5,189 nucleotides of DNA from Candidatus Scatomorpha stercorigallinarum (GTDB lineage: Bacteria; Bacillota_A; Clostridia; Oscillospirales; Oscillospiraceae), in contig DVOV01000175.1 in assembly GCA_018713375.1 (NCBI GenBank), forward strand, positions 1-5,189, in the 5' to 3' direction. Positions 1 to 5,189 of this stretch are shown here, piece by piece. Under the pieces are notes generated by a model, which worked only from the letters and a program-made list of their open reading frames with translations, had not been told where the DNA came from and ran no database searches. The translations under genes were made by a program, and so were the position numbers. Each line of letters opens with the position of its first letter. Position 1 is the first letter of the stretch.

Positions 1-11
1 GGAGCCCATGG

Positions 12-31
12 CCGCGCGCCGCAGCGCGCGG
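12..31. repeat. GC hairpin, 8-bp perfect stem
   Basis: CCGCGCGC (12-19) is the exact reverse complement of GCGCGCGG (24-31), with the 4-nt loop CGCA between them. The stem is all G/C, and no T-tract follows on either strand, so it is not a classical intrinsic terminator by itself. Confidence 0.5.
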
Positions 32-67
32 AACTCTCCTTGTGCTCACAAAGCGCAGGAGGGGGTT

Positions 68-100
68 AAAGGGGGAACCCTCGCCGGGGGTTCCCCCTTT
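68..100 (+). terminator. Possible terminator hairpin, 13-bp perfect stem
   Basis: AAAGGGGGAACCC (68-80) pairs perfectly with GGGTTCCCCCTTT (88-100) around a 7-nt loop (81-87). The outer A/T pairs give only three Ts on either strand, so the U-tract is weak. It starts at the TAA (67-69) that ends a frame open from the left edge, a position that would suit the terminator of a plus-strand gene outside the window. It may instead be part of an intergenic repeat together with the hairpin that follows immediately. Confidence 0.5.
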
Positions 101-122
101 GCGGGCGGCCTAAGCCGCCCGC
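101..122. repeat. GC hairpin abutting the previous stem, 9-bp arms
   Basis: GCGGGCGGC (101-109) pairs exactly with GCCGCCCGC (114-122) around the loop CTAA. It begins one base after the preceding 13-bp hairpin, so the two would stack end to end in a transcript. There is no T-tract. Confidence 0.5.
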
Positions 123-164
123 AGCCGTTGCGCACCGCCGTAACGCCGGTGGTGAACGGACGCC

Positions 165-186
165 GGGCGGGGGTGGAACCCCGCCC
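165..186. repeat. GC hairpin, 8-bp arms
   Basis: GGGCGGGG (165-172) pairs exactly with CCCCGCCC (179-186) around the loop GTGGAA, and is followed by CTACG. From memory, GGGCGGGG-loop-CCCCGCCCCTACG sequences are frequent between genes in GC-rich Oscillospiraceae genomes, which suggests a dispersed repeat. The window holds only one copy, so repetition cannot be shown here. Confidence 0.45.
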
Positions 187-257
187 CTACGTGGGCTGGT
201 GGAACGTGGTGACATCGGCGTAAGGTACGTCGAGAACGCCGCCCCATGAATTGAATC

Positions 258-286
258 AAAAATGCCGCCCAAAGGGCGGCATTTTT
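258..286 (-). terminator. Strong bidirectional intrinsic terminator
   Basis: AAAAATGCCGCCC (258-270) and GGGCGGCATTTTT (274-286) form a perfect 13-bp inverted repeat with a 3-nt loop (271-273). Read on either strand it is a GC-rich stem followed by five Ts, so it can stop transcription from both sides. On the minus strand it terminates the permease gene. The TAA stop of that gene (287-285) overlaps the outer A/T part of the stem, so the last translated codons run right up to the terminator. Confidence 0.88.
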
Positions 287-1394
287 ACATTATAAGCAGC
301 GAGAGCGGTATGAGCAGCACAAGCGCCGCCACGTTTACCACGGTAAAATACAGCATATACTTCCCCGCCCTTGAACCCGGAACGGCGCAGTAGAGCTTGA
401 ACGAGATGAGGCTCGCCAGCGAGGCGATGATGGTACCCAGCCCGCCCACGTCGGTACCGAGGAGCAGGCCCTTCCAGTCCTCCGTGAAGCCCGCCAGCAG
501 CACCGCGGCTGGGACGTTGCTGATGACTTGGCTGGCCAGCAAGCTGGTGAAAAACGTGCTTCCGTCAAGCATAGCCGACAGAGTGTCGTTCACCACCGGG
601 ATGTTGCCTATGTTGCCGGCAAATATGAAAAAGAACACAAAGGTCAAAAGCAGACAGTAATCCACCTGCTTGAGCGCCGCGCGGTCCACCAACAGCAGCG
701 TCAGAAACACCACCACAGTAACAGCCCCGTAATGCACGACGCGCATGACCGCCAGCAGACACATGATGAACAGCACGATACACAGCGCGAGGCGCCTTAC
801 GTGCGTTATCTCCGCTCGCTCACCGAAGTTCACCTCTATGCCGCCCTTCGGACCAAACACTACAGCCAGTATGAGAAGCACAAGGCTCGCCCCCGCTATG
901 GGCAGCACAGCCGCAAAGAAATACCCGGTCGGCACGGAGTATTTCGCGTATATGTATAGATTCTGCGGGTTGCCAACGGGCGTCGCCATGCTGCCAAGGT
1001 TCGCGGCAACGGTCTGGAGCACGATGACAGGAATGAGCCGGTCCGTGCGGCCTATGGCCTGTAAAATCAGCACCGCAAAAGGTACGAATGTGATGAGAGA
1101 AACATCGTTCGTCACAAGCATCGAGGTGAAAAACGGCAGCAGTACAAGTATCATCGTCACGCGGCGGAGGCTCCCGCGTCCCGTAAGCAGTCTCTGGGCC
1201 ATAACCGCGAAAAGCCCGCAGCCCTTCAGCCCATCCACCACCGCCATGAGGCAGAACAGCAGGCACAGGACGCGCAGGTCGATGTAATCCATATACCCCG
1301 GCCCGGGCGGAACTGCAAGCATCGATAAAAGAGCCGCGACAGCCGAGATGACAAGCACCGGCTCGCGGCGGAAAAAGGCGGACACGCCCTTCAA
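285..1394 (-). CDS. SLC13/ArsB/CitM-type anion permease (integral membrane)
   Basis: This is a hydrophobic protein of 369 residues from the start chosen here, with about 10 likely membrane segments. It belongs to the ion transporter superfamily that includes SLC13, ArsB, CitM and NhaD carriers. Each half carries a family signature. The first half has TND (about 95-97) and GSMATPVGNPQN (134-145); the second has SNVP (292-295) and GTDVGGLGT (313-321). These repeats form the substrate and cation site in known members. At about 370 residues it is short for the superfamily, which often exceeds 400, and is closer to compact YbiR-like proteins. The substrate (dicarboxylate, citrate, arsenite or other anion) cannot be read from sequence. 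No ArsR or ArsC neighbour supports arsenite. The start is taken as TTG at 1394-1392, which lies 8 nt after GGAGG (1407-1403). A GTG at 1403-1401 is also in frame but overlaps that Shine-Dalgarno site. The gene is monocistronic, with its own promoter and terminator. Confidence 0.86.
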   Translation of the reverse strand: MKGVSAFFRREPVLVISAVAALLSMLAVPPGPGYMDYIDLRVLCLLFCLMAVVDGLKGCGLFAVMAQRLLTGRGSLRRVTMILVLLPFFTSMLVTNDVSLITFVPFAVLILQAIGRTDRLIPVIVLQTVAANLGSMATPVGNPQNLYIYAKYSVPTGYFFAAVLPIAGASLVLLILAVVFGPKGGIEVNFGERAEITHVRRLALCIVLFIMCLLAVMRVVHYGAVTVVVFLTLLLVDRAALKQVDYCLLLTFVFFFIFAGNIGNIPVVNDTLSAMLDGSTFFTSLLASQVISNVPAAVLLAGFTEDWKGLLLGTDVGGLGTIIASLASLISFKLYCAVPGSRAGKYMLYFTVVNVAALVLLIPLSLLIM

Positions 1395-1400
1395 AGCGCA

Positions 1401-1407
1401 CACCTCC
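1401..1407 (-). promoter_or_regulatory. Ribosome binding site that sets the permease start
   Basis: On the minus strand, 1407-1401 reads GGAGGTG. The in-frame GTG at its end would be initiated from inside its own Shine-Dalgarno sequence, which is implausible. The in-frame TTG at 1394-1392 has 8 nt of spacing from GGAGG and is the better start. Confidence 0.7.
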
Positions 1408-1424
1408 GCTTAAAAGTCGCGTAC

Positions 1425-1452
1425 ATGATAGCACGACAGGCGAAAATGTCAA
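1425..1452 (-). promoter_or_regulatory. Sigma-A-type promoter of the permease gene
   Basis: On the minus strand a perfect -35 box TTGACA (1452-1447) is followed by 16 nt and a -10 box TATCAT (1430-1425), a 5/6 match to TATAAT. The predicted transcription start near 1418 leaves a leader of about 24 nt before the TTG start. No operator palindrome is evident. Confidence 0.75.
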
Positions 1453-1469
1453 TAGCCCTCCCCAATCTA

Positions 1470-1498
1470 TTGTGTTTTCGATGGAAAGAGGCTATAAT
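1470..1498 (+). promoter_or_regulatory. Sigma-A-type promoter of the trmO operon
   Basis: TTGTGT (1470-1475, a partial match to TTGACA) is separated by an optimal 17 nt from a consensus TATAAT (1493-1498). The start of transcription would be near 1505, directly before the GGGAG ribosome binding site (1506-1510), so the leader would be only about 15 nt. Its -35 box lies 17 nt from that of the divergent permease promoter, so the two could compete or share a regulator. Confidence 0.72.
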
Positions 1499-1519
1499 TT
1501 TCCCCGGGAGTGATGCCTT

Positions 1520-2233
1520 GTGCCGGACGAATACACAATGCGCGCCATAGCGCACATACGCAGCGACTTTGACAGCAAATTCGGTATCCCGCGCCAGAGC
1601 GGTGTGGTCCCGGAGCTGGAGGCCGACATAGTTTTCACGCCGGAGTTCCGCAATCCGGATGCCCTGCGCGGCATAGAGCGCTGCTCGCATATCTGGCTCA
1701 TATGGCTCATCTCCGGCAACCTGCGGGAGGGTTGGCAGCCCACGGTGCGCCCACCCAGGCTTGGCGGCAACGCGCGCTGGGGCGTATTTTCCACGCGCTC
1801 GCCCTTTCGTCCCAACCCCATCGGCCTGTCCTGCGTACGTCTCGGCGGCCTTGACTTGCACGGTCCGGAGGGGCCCGTCCTGCATGTGCTCGGCGCAGAC
1901 CTCATGGACGGCACGCCCATCCTCGATATAAAGCCCTACGCGCCTTATACAGACTCCATCCCAGACGCCACGGACGGGATAGCCCGCCCGGGCTGGGAGC
2001 GGGAGCTGCGCGTCGAGTGTGCGGAGGCTTTGCTCTCCCGCCTGCCTGAGCGAAAGCGCGCCGCCGCGCTCGCCGTGCTCGCGGAAGACCCCCGCCCCGC
2101 CTACCAGGCCGACCCCGACAGGGTCTACGGCATGGCCTTTGCGGGTTTCGACATACGCTTCACCGTTTCTGACGGTGTGCTCACCGTGCGGGATATCATC
2201 CGCACCGCATCTGAAAAGGAGGCTCACATATGA
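1520..2233 (+). CDS. trmO: tRNA (t6A37) N6-methyltransferase TrmO
   Basis: TrmO transfers a methyl group from S-adenosylmethionine to N6-threonylcarbamoyladenosine at position 37 of ACY-decoding tRNA-Thr, giving m6t6A and helping decoding. It is cytoplasmic and uses an unusual beta-barrel methyltransferase fold. The 237 residues match the usual bacterial length of about 235. Family motifs in order are KFGIPRQ (20-26), SHIWLIWL (56-63), RPPRLGG (77-83), GVFSTRSPFRPNPIGLS (88-104), GADLMDGTPILDIKPY (125-140) and the C-terminal DPRPAY (190-195) with YGMAF (203-207). The start is GTG at 1520, with GGGAG 9 nt upstream. The ATG at 1538 would give an N-terminus typical of the family (MRAIAHIRSDF) but has no Shine-Dalgarno site, so it remains an alternative. 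It is the first gene of the operon, and its TGA overlaps the next ATG as ATGA. Ile codons are mixed (about 9 ATA and 8 ATC), unlike the following gene. Confidence 0.93.
   Translation: MPDEYTMRAIAHIRSDFDSKFGIPRQSGVVPELEADIVFTPEFRNPDALRGIERCSHIWLIWLISGNLREGWQPTVRPPRLGGNARWGVFSTRSPFRPNPIGLSCVRLGGLDLHGPEGPVLHVLGADLMDGTPILDIKPYAPYTDSIPDATDGIARPGWERELRVECAEALLSRLPERKRAAALAVLAEDPRPAYQADPDRVYGMAFAGFDIRFTVSDGVLTVRDIIRTASEKEAHI
2214..2222 (+). promoter_or_regulatory. Very strong ribosome binding site inside the trmO end
   Basis: AAAAGGAGG (2214-2222), nearly a full match to the anti-Shine-Dalgarno sequence, lies within the last trmO codons, 7 nt before the ATG at 2230. Together with the ATGA overlap this suggests coupled but strong translation of the reductase. 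Confidence 0.8.
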
Positions 2234-3324
2234 AACGCTTCGGCTTCGGCGCAATGCGCCTGCCCATGCTCGACGGCGAGGTCGATAAGGCCCAGTTCTG
2301 CGCCATGATCGACGAATTTCTCGCCGCAGGCTTCACCTACTTTGACACCGCCCACGGTTACCTCGACGGCAAGAGCGAGCTTGCCATCCGCGACTGCCTC
2401 TGCGCACGCTATCCGCGTGAGAGCTTTCAGCTCGCCGACAAGCTTTCCGCCGGCTTTTTCAAGACGCGCGAGGAGGTCCTCCCCTTCTTCGAGGAGCAGC
2501 TGCGCTGCACCGGCGCGGGCTACTTCGACTACTACCTCATCCACGCCATGAGCGCTCAGCGCTACGATTTTTACCGCGAAGTCGGCGCCTTCGATATCAT
2601 CCCCCAGCTGAAGCGCGAGGGCCGCGTGCGCCATTTCGGCATGTCCTTCCACGACAAGGCCGAGGTACTGGACCGCATACTCACCGAGCATCCGGAGCTG
2701 GAGTTCGTGCAGCTCCAGTTCAACTACCTAGACTATGAGGACCCCGTCGTCGAGAGCCGCAAGTGCTATGAGGTCTGCGTGAAGCACGGCAAAAAGGTGT
2801 CCGTCATGGAGCCTGTCAAGGGCGGCGCGCTGGCGGAGCTGCCCGCGGACGCGGGCGCCATCCTCGACGCTCTGGGCGGCGGCAGCCACGCGAGCTACGC
2901 CCTGCGCTTTGCCGAGAGCTTTGATAACGTCTTCATGGTGCTCTCGGGCATGAGCACGCTGGAGCAGATGCGCGACAACCTCGCCACGATGTCCGACTTC
3001 CGCCCGTTGGACGGCGCGGAACTCGCCGCGGTTCATAAAGTCGCCGCCACCCTGCGCGGCAAGGGGGCGATCCCCTGCACCGCCTGCCGCTACTGCACCT
3101 CGGGCTGCCCCGCGGGCATCGACATCCCCAGCTACTTCTCCTGCTTCAACTCCAAGCGCATGTTCGGCCGCCCGCAAAGCTCTGAGCGCTACGCGGAGCT
3201 GACCAAAAACGGCTCCGGCCCCAACGACTGCATCGGCTGCGGCCAGTGCGAGGAGGCATGTCCCCAGCACCTCAAGGTGCGCGAGCTGCTGCGCGAGGTA
3301 GCGGCGGAATTCGGGGAGGGCTGA
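2230..3324 (+). CDS. Aldo/keto reductase with C-terminal 2x[4Fe-4S] ferredoxin domain
   Basis: This is a 364-residue two-domain oxidoreductase, probably cytosolic. Residues 1 to about 270 form an aldo/keto reductase barrel that starts with the GFGAMRLP signature of this subfamily. The usual catalytic tetrad is visible as D39, Y44 (FDTAHGY), K71 (LADKL) and H105 (LIHAM). The C-terminal part has two ferredoxin-type cysteine sets, C283-C286-C289-C293 followed by P and C334-C337-C340-C344 followed by P, each expected to bind a [4Fe-4S] cluster. Such fusions are common in anaerobic Clostridia and suggest electron exchange between a reduced cofactor or carbonyl substrate and an iron-sulfur chain. 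The physiological substrate is unknown for most of them and cannot be inferred here. It overlaps trmO by 4 nt and is 2 nt from the hydrolase gene. Its Ile codons are almost all ATC (10 of 11 by eye), in contrast with its neighbours. Confidence 0.92.
   Translation: MKRFGFGAMRLPMLDGEVDKAQFCAMIDEFLAAGFTYFDTAHGYLDGKSELAIRDCLCARYPRESFQLADKLSAGFFKTREEVLPFFEEQLRCTGAGYFDYYLIHAMSAQRYDFYREVGAFDIIPQLKREGRVRHFGMSFHDKAEVLDRILTEHPELEFVQLQFNYLDYEDPVVESRKCYEVCVKHGKKVSVMEPVKGGALAELPADAGAILDALGGGSHASYALRFAESFDNVFMVLSGMSTLEQMRDNLATMSDFRPLDGAELAAVHKVAATLRGKGAIPCTACRYCTSGCPAGIDIPSYFSCFNSKRMFGRPQSSERYAELTKNGSGPNDCIGCGQCEEACPQHLKVRELLREVAAEFGEG
3313..3320 (+). promoter_or_regulatory. Ribosome binding site that sets the hydrolase start
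   Basis: GGGGAGGG lies 6 nt before the ATG at 3327. It argues for that start over the upstream in-frame ATG at 3246, which would overlap the second iron-sulfur motif of the reductase gene and add 27 low-complexity residues. Confidence 0.75.
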
Positions 3325-3326
3325 GC

Positions 3327-4286
3327 ATGCAGCCCTACGCCCTGGATTTTGCTGAGGACGTCGAAATAAACGGCAGCCGGCAGAACATACGCATACGCTC
3401 CCGCTCCCTGGCCCTGCCCGCGCTGCTGTTCCTGCACGGCGGCCCGGGCGTTACGGACCGGCATCTGGTCCTCAAAAGTTGCGAACAGCTGACCAAAAGC
3501 TGCACGCTCGTCTGCTGGGACCAGCGCGGCTGCGGCAAGAGCTTCACGCCCGCCTCACTTGGCGAGCACTTTGACATAGATACCTTTGTGGAGGACGCGC
3601 GCCAGGTGACCGAATACGTCTGCACACGGCTCGGCAAGCGTCAGATCTACATCGTGGGCCACTCCTGGGGCAGTATACTCGGCGTTCTGCTCGCCCAGAG
3701 GCACCCGGAGCGTATCGCGGGCTACATAGGCATGGGCCAGTTCTGCCAGGGTGTGGAGAACGAGCTGCTCTCCTACGAGTTCGTCCTAGCGGAGGCCGAG
3801 CGCCTGGGCGACCGCCGAGCGGTCGAAAAGCTCCGCGGCATCGGCGCGCCCGTCGAGGGGCGCTACCGCACGAAGCAGGACATGCGCATCCAGCGCGACT
3901 ACCTGACCCGCTACGGCGGCGGCAACTGGCAGAAGCGCGAGGGCATCGTGCAGAGCATCCTCATGCCTCTTGTAAAAACCCCGGAATACCGTCTCTCCGA
4001 GCTGCCGGGCATGGTAAAGGGCCTGCTGCACAGCCAGGAGGAGCTGGTAGACGAGGTCGTGGCGCTTGACTTTTTCCGCGACGTGCCTGAGCTCAAAGTG
4101 CCGGTAATCCTCACTGAAGGCCGCCACGACCAGAACACGCCCGCCTCGATAGCGCACCGCTGGTACGACGGGCTGCGCGCGCCTAAGAAACAGTGGATAT
4201 GGTTTGAGAACTCGGCCCACTCGCCCATACACGAGGAGCCGGAGCGCTGGTGCGAGGAAGTGCGCGCCGCGCTCTTCGGGGCCTGA
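3327..4286 (+). CDS. Alpha/beta hydrolase, proline-iminopeptidase-like (S33 type)
   Basis: This is a 319-residue serine hydrolase of the alpha/beta fold. Visible motifs are the oxyanion-hole HGGPG (37-41), DQRGCGKS just after, the nucleophile elbow GHSWGS with S113, the probable acid D268 in EGRHDQNTP, and the catalytic H298 in NSAHSPIHEEPE. HGGPG with DQRGxGKS is typical of the proline iminopeptidase branch (peptidase family S33), but many proteins with these motifs act on esters, lactones or amides, so the substrate is open. Residues of about 135 to 245 form the variable cap region. No signal peptide is seen, so a cytosolic location is likely. It starts 2 nt after the reductase stop and ends 24 nt before the Gre gene, so it is probably transcribed with both. 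Confidence 0.88.
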   Translation: MQPYALDFAEDVEINGSRQNIRIRSRSLALPALLFLHGGPGVTDRHLVLKSCEQLTKSCTLVCWDQRGCGKSFTPASLGEHFDIDTFVEDARQVTEYVCTRLGKRQIYIVGHSWGSILGVLLAQRHPERIAGYIGMGQFCQGVENELLSYEFVLAEAERLGDRRAVEKLRGIGAPVEGRYRTKQDMRIQRDYLTRYGGGNWQKREGIVQSILMPLVKTPEYRLSELPGMVKGLLHSQEELVDEVVALDFFRDVPELKVPVILTEGRHDQNTPASIAHRWYDGLRAPKKQWIWFENSAHSPIHEEPERWCEEVRAALFGA

Positions 4287-4310
4287 CATTTTGAAAGGAA
4301 GTCATTTGAA

Positions 4311-4814
4311 TTGTACGACGAACTGACGGAAGTTGACGTCAAAAAGATGCGCGAGGAGCTGGAATACCGGCAAAACGTCCTGCGCCCGAAGCTGATCGAC
4401 GACGTAAAGGTCGCGCGCGAGTTCGGGGATTTGAGCGAGAACTTCGAGTACAAGGCCGCCAAGCGCGAGAAGAACCGCAACGACAGCCGCATCCGCTATC
4501 TTGAGCGCATGATAAAGACGGCGAAGGTGATCGAGGCCCGCTCTGGCAGCAGCGAGGTCGGGCTGTTCGACCGCGTGAAGATCTACATCGAGGAGGACGA
4601 CGAGGAGCGGGATATCCGCCTCGTCACCACGCTCCGGCAGAACGCGCCGCTGGGGCTTATCAGCAAGGAGTCGCCTGTGGGCGCGGCGCTGATGGGCCAC
4701 AGGGTCGGCGACCGGGTCAAGGTCGAGGTGAACGAGGATTACAGTTACTACATCGTCATCCGCGAGATAGAAAGAGGCAGCGACGACGAATCGCTGCCCA
4801 TAAGAGGCTACTGA
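4311..4814 (+). CDS. greA: GreA/GreB-family transcript cleavage factor
   Basis: Gre factors enter the RNA polymerase secondary channel and stimulate cleavage of backtracked RNA, which restarts stalled elongation. The 167 residues are close to the usual length of about 158. Residues 1-75 form the charged coiled-coil finger, with the tip motif GDLSENFEY (39-47). D40 and E43 correspond to the two acidic residues that position the catalytic metal in GreA. Residues from about 83 to 160 are the C-terminal FKBP-like domain, with SPVGAALMGHRVGD (121-134) matching the family's SPLGRALLG-type motif. The tip has NFEY where NAEY is usual. The start is TTG at 4311, after AAAGGAAG (4294-4301) with slightly long spacing. 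The next in-frame ATG would remove part of the finger. It is the last gene of the operon. Whether it is the main GreA or a paralogue cannot be told from one locus. Confidence 0.9.
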   Translation: MYDELTEVDVKKMREELEYRQNVLRPKLIDDVKVAREFGDLSENFEYKAAKREKNRNDSRIRYLERMIKTAKVIEARSGSSEVGLFDRVKIYIEEDDEERDIRLVTTLRQNAPLGLISKESPVGAALMGHRVGDRVKVEVNEDYSYYIVIREIERGSDDESLPIRGY

Positions 4815-4817
4815 AAA

Positions 4818-4843
4818 ACCGGGGAGGCGTCAGCCTCCCCGGT
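4818..4843 (-). terminator. Convergent-gene terminator, best T-tract on minus strand
   Basis: ACCGGGGAGGC (4818-4828) and GCCTCCCCGGT (4833-4843) form a perfect 11-bp stem with the loop GTCA. Read on the minus strand the stem is followed by TTTTT, a textbook terminator for the SLH gene. On the plus strand the stem is followed by CTCATTATG with no T-run (a five-T run comes only at 4856-4860). Termination of the Gre operon may therefore be less efficient, although the stem is strong. Confidence 0.85.
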
Positions 4844-4858
4844 CTCATTATGTGGTTT

Positions 4859-5189
4859 TTACTTCACGCTCTGGCAGAAGCGCATTATCATGGCCGCAGC
4901 CTGGGCGCGGGTGGCGGTGGCGAGCGGGGTCAGCGCGCCGTTCTCGTCGCCCTCGGTGAGGCCGCTGCCGCAGGCCCACTGGAAGGCGGACATGGCGTAC
5001 TCGCTGATGCTCGTCGCGTCGACGTAGCTCAGGATGTTGGTATTCTCGCCGACAGAGACGTCATAGCCCTTTATCTGGGCGTAGCGGTAGAGCATGGTCA
5101 CCAGCTGCTCGCGGGTGATGGCCGCAGTCGGGTTCTCACCGTCGGAGATACCGTTGGTGATGACCCACTCCTGGGCCTTGGCGTACCAG
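4859..5189 (-). CDS. SLH-domain cell-surface protein, C-terminal part (truncated by window edge)
   Basis: The frame is open from the right edge (5189) to a TAA at 4861-4859, giving 109 visible residues of a longer protein whose N-terminus lies outside the window. GTG at 5101 is in frame but is not a plausible start, because coding continues upstream with conserved SLH sequence. Two S-layer homology repeats can be read. The first runs from WYAKAQEWVITNGISDG to ITREQLVTMLYRYAQ. The second runs from YVDATSISEYAMSAFQWA to TRAQAAAMIMRFCQ. SLH domains usually come in threes and bind pyruvylated secondary cell-wall polysaccharide, anchoring an enzyme, adhesin or S-layer protein to the surface. Here they form the extreme C-terminus. 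The functional domain is not visible. Confidence 0.9.
   Translation of the reverse strand, partial: WYAKAQEWVITNGISDGENPTAAITREQLVTMLYRYAQIKGYDVSVGENTNILSYVDATSISEYAMSAFQWACGSGLTEGDENGALTPLATATRAQAAAMIMRFCQSVK

Larger units (their letters stand above)
1..257. other. Gene-free, hairpin-rich intergenic stretch
   Basis: I see no supportable gene here. The short open frames on both strands lack a convincing ribosome binding site and recognisable motifs, and translate to low-complexity Arg/Gly/Pro-rich peptides typical of GC-rich non-coding DNA. What stands out is a succession of perfect inverted repeats: 12-19 with 24-31, 68-80 with 88-100, 101-109 with 114-122, and 165-172 with 179-186. A weaker 5-bp pair is at 133-137 with 147-151. 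From 187 to 257 there is no strong structure and I see no promoter. The left part may include the last codons and terminator of a plus-strand gene outside the window, because one frame is open from the edge to a TAA at 67-69. That tail is too short to call. Confidence 0.6.

Noticed and set aside
1..69. Frame open from the left edge to TAA at 67-69, possibly the tail of an upstream plus-strand gene
   Set aside because: Only 22 residues are visible, with no recognisable motif and a GC palindrome (12-31) inside. The position before a hairpin is suggestive but not enough for a call.
8..223. A 71-codon plus-strand open frame (and an overlapping minus-strand frame at 66-272)
   Set aside because: Both run through the perfect hairpins, have Arg/Gly/Pro-rich low-complexity products with no known motif, and lack a suitable ribosome binding site. 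They are GC-driven open frames.
1395..1519. A riboswitch or attenuator upstream of either divergent gene
   Set aside because: The predicted leaders are only about 15-24 nt, too short for a known riboswitch, and no stable hairpin is seen there.
820..2254. Long minus-strand open frames at 820-1452 and 1391-2254
   Set aside because: They are frames antisense to or overlapping the clearly recognised permease and TrmO genes. Their products show no family motifs and would run across the divergent promoters.
3246..3326. A 27-residue N-terminal extension of the hydrolase from an upstream ATG
   Set aside because: It overlaps the reductase's second cysteine cluster in another frame, is low complexity, and the ATG at 3327 has a good Shine-Dalgarno site 6 nt upstream.
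4859..5101. A complete 80-residue minus-strand gene starting at GTG 5101
   Set aside because: The same frame continues upstream to the window edge with SLH-repeat sequence, so this is an internal codon of a larger truncated gene.

Overview
The window reads as chromosomal DNA of a GC-rich anaerobic member of the Clostridia, most likely an Oscillospiraceae-type gut bacterium. The basis is indirect. Shine-Dalgarno sites are strong (for example AAAAGGAGG), an aldo/keto reductase is fused to a two-cluster ferredoxin domain, the partial protein at the right edge has tandem SLH (S-layer homology) repeats, and non-ATG starts are common. No marker gene fixes the taxon.

Layout. Positions 1-257 hold no supportable gene but carry a run of perfect GC-rich hairpins, probably an intergenic repeat or terminator cluster. 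A strong two-way hairpin terminator (258-286) closes a minus-strand gene (285-1394) for a compact SLC13/ArsB/CitM-type membrane anion permease. A short divergent control region (about 1395-1519) holds back-to-back sigma-A-like promoters, one for the permease and one for a four-gene plus-strand operon.

The operon encodes TrmO (tRNA t6A37 N6-methyltransferase, 1520-2233), an aldo/keto reductase with a C-terminal 2x[4Fe-4S] domain (2230-3324), an alpha/beta hydrolase of the proline-iminopeptidase-like type (3327-4286), and a GreA/GreB-family transcript cleavage factor (4311-4814). Spacing is tight: an ATGA overlap, then 2 nt, then 24 nt. A hairpin terminator (4818-4843) lies between this operon and a convergent minus-strand gene cut by the right edge (4859-5189), which encodes the C-terminal SLH repeats of a cell-surface protein.

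The operon mixes translation fidelity (TrmO) and RNA polymerase rescue (Gre) with two metabolic enzymes of unknown substrate. No pathway links them obviously, so the grouping looks like housekeeping co-expression. I found no defence system, CRISPR array, tRNA/rRNA gene, transposase or clear novel system. The least explained sequence is the structured non-coding stretch at 12-186.
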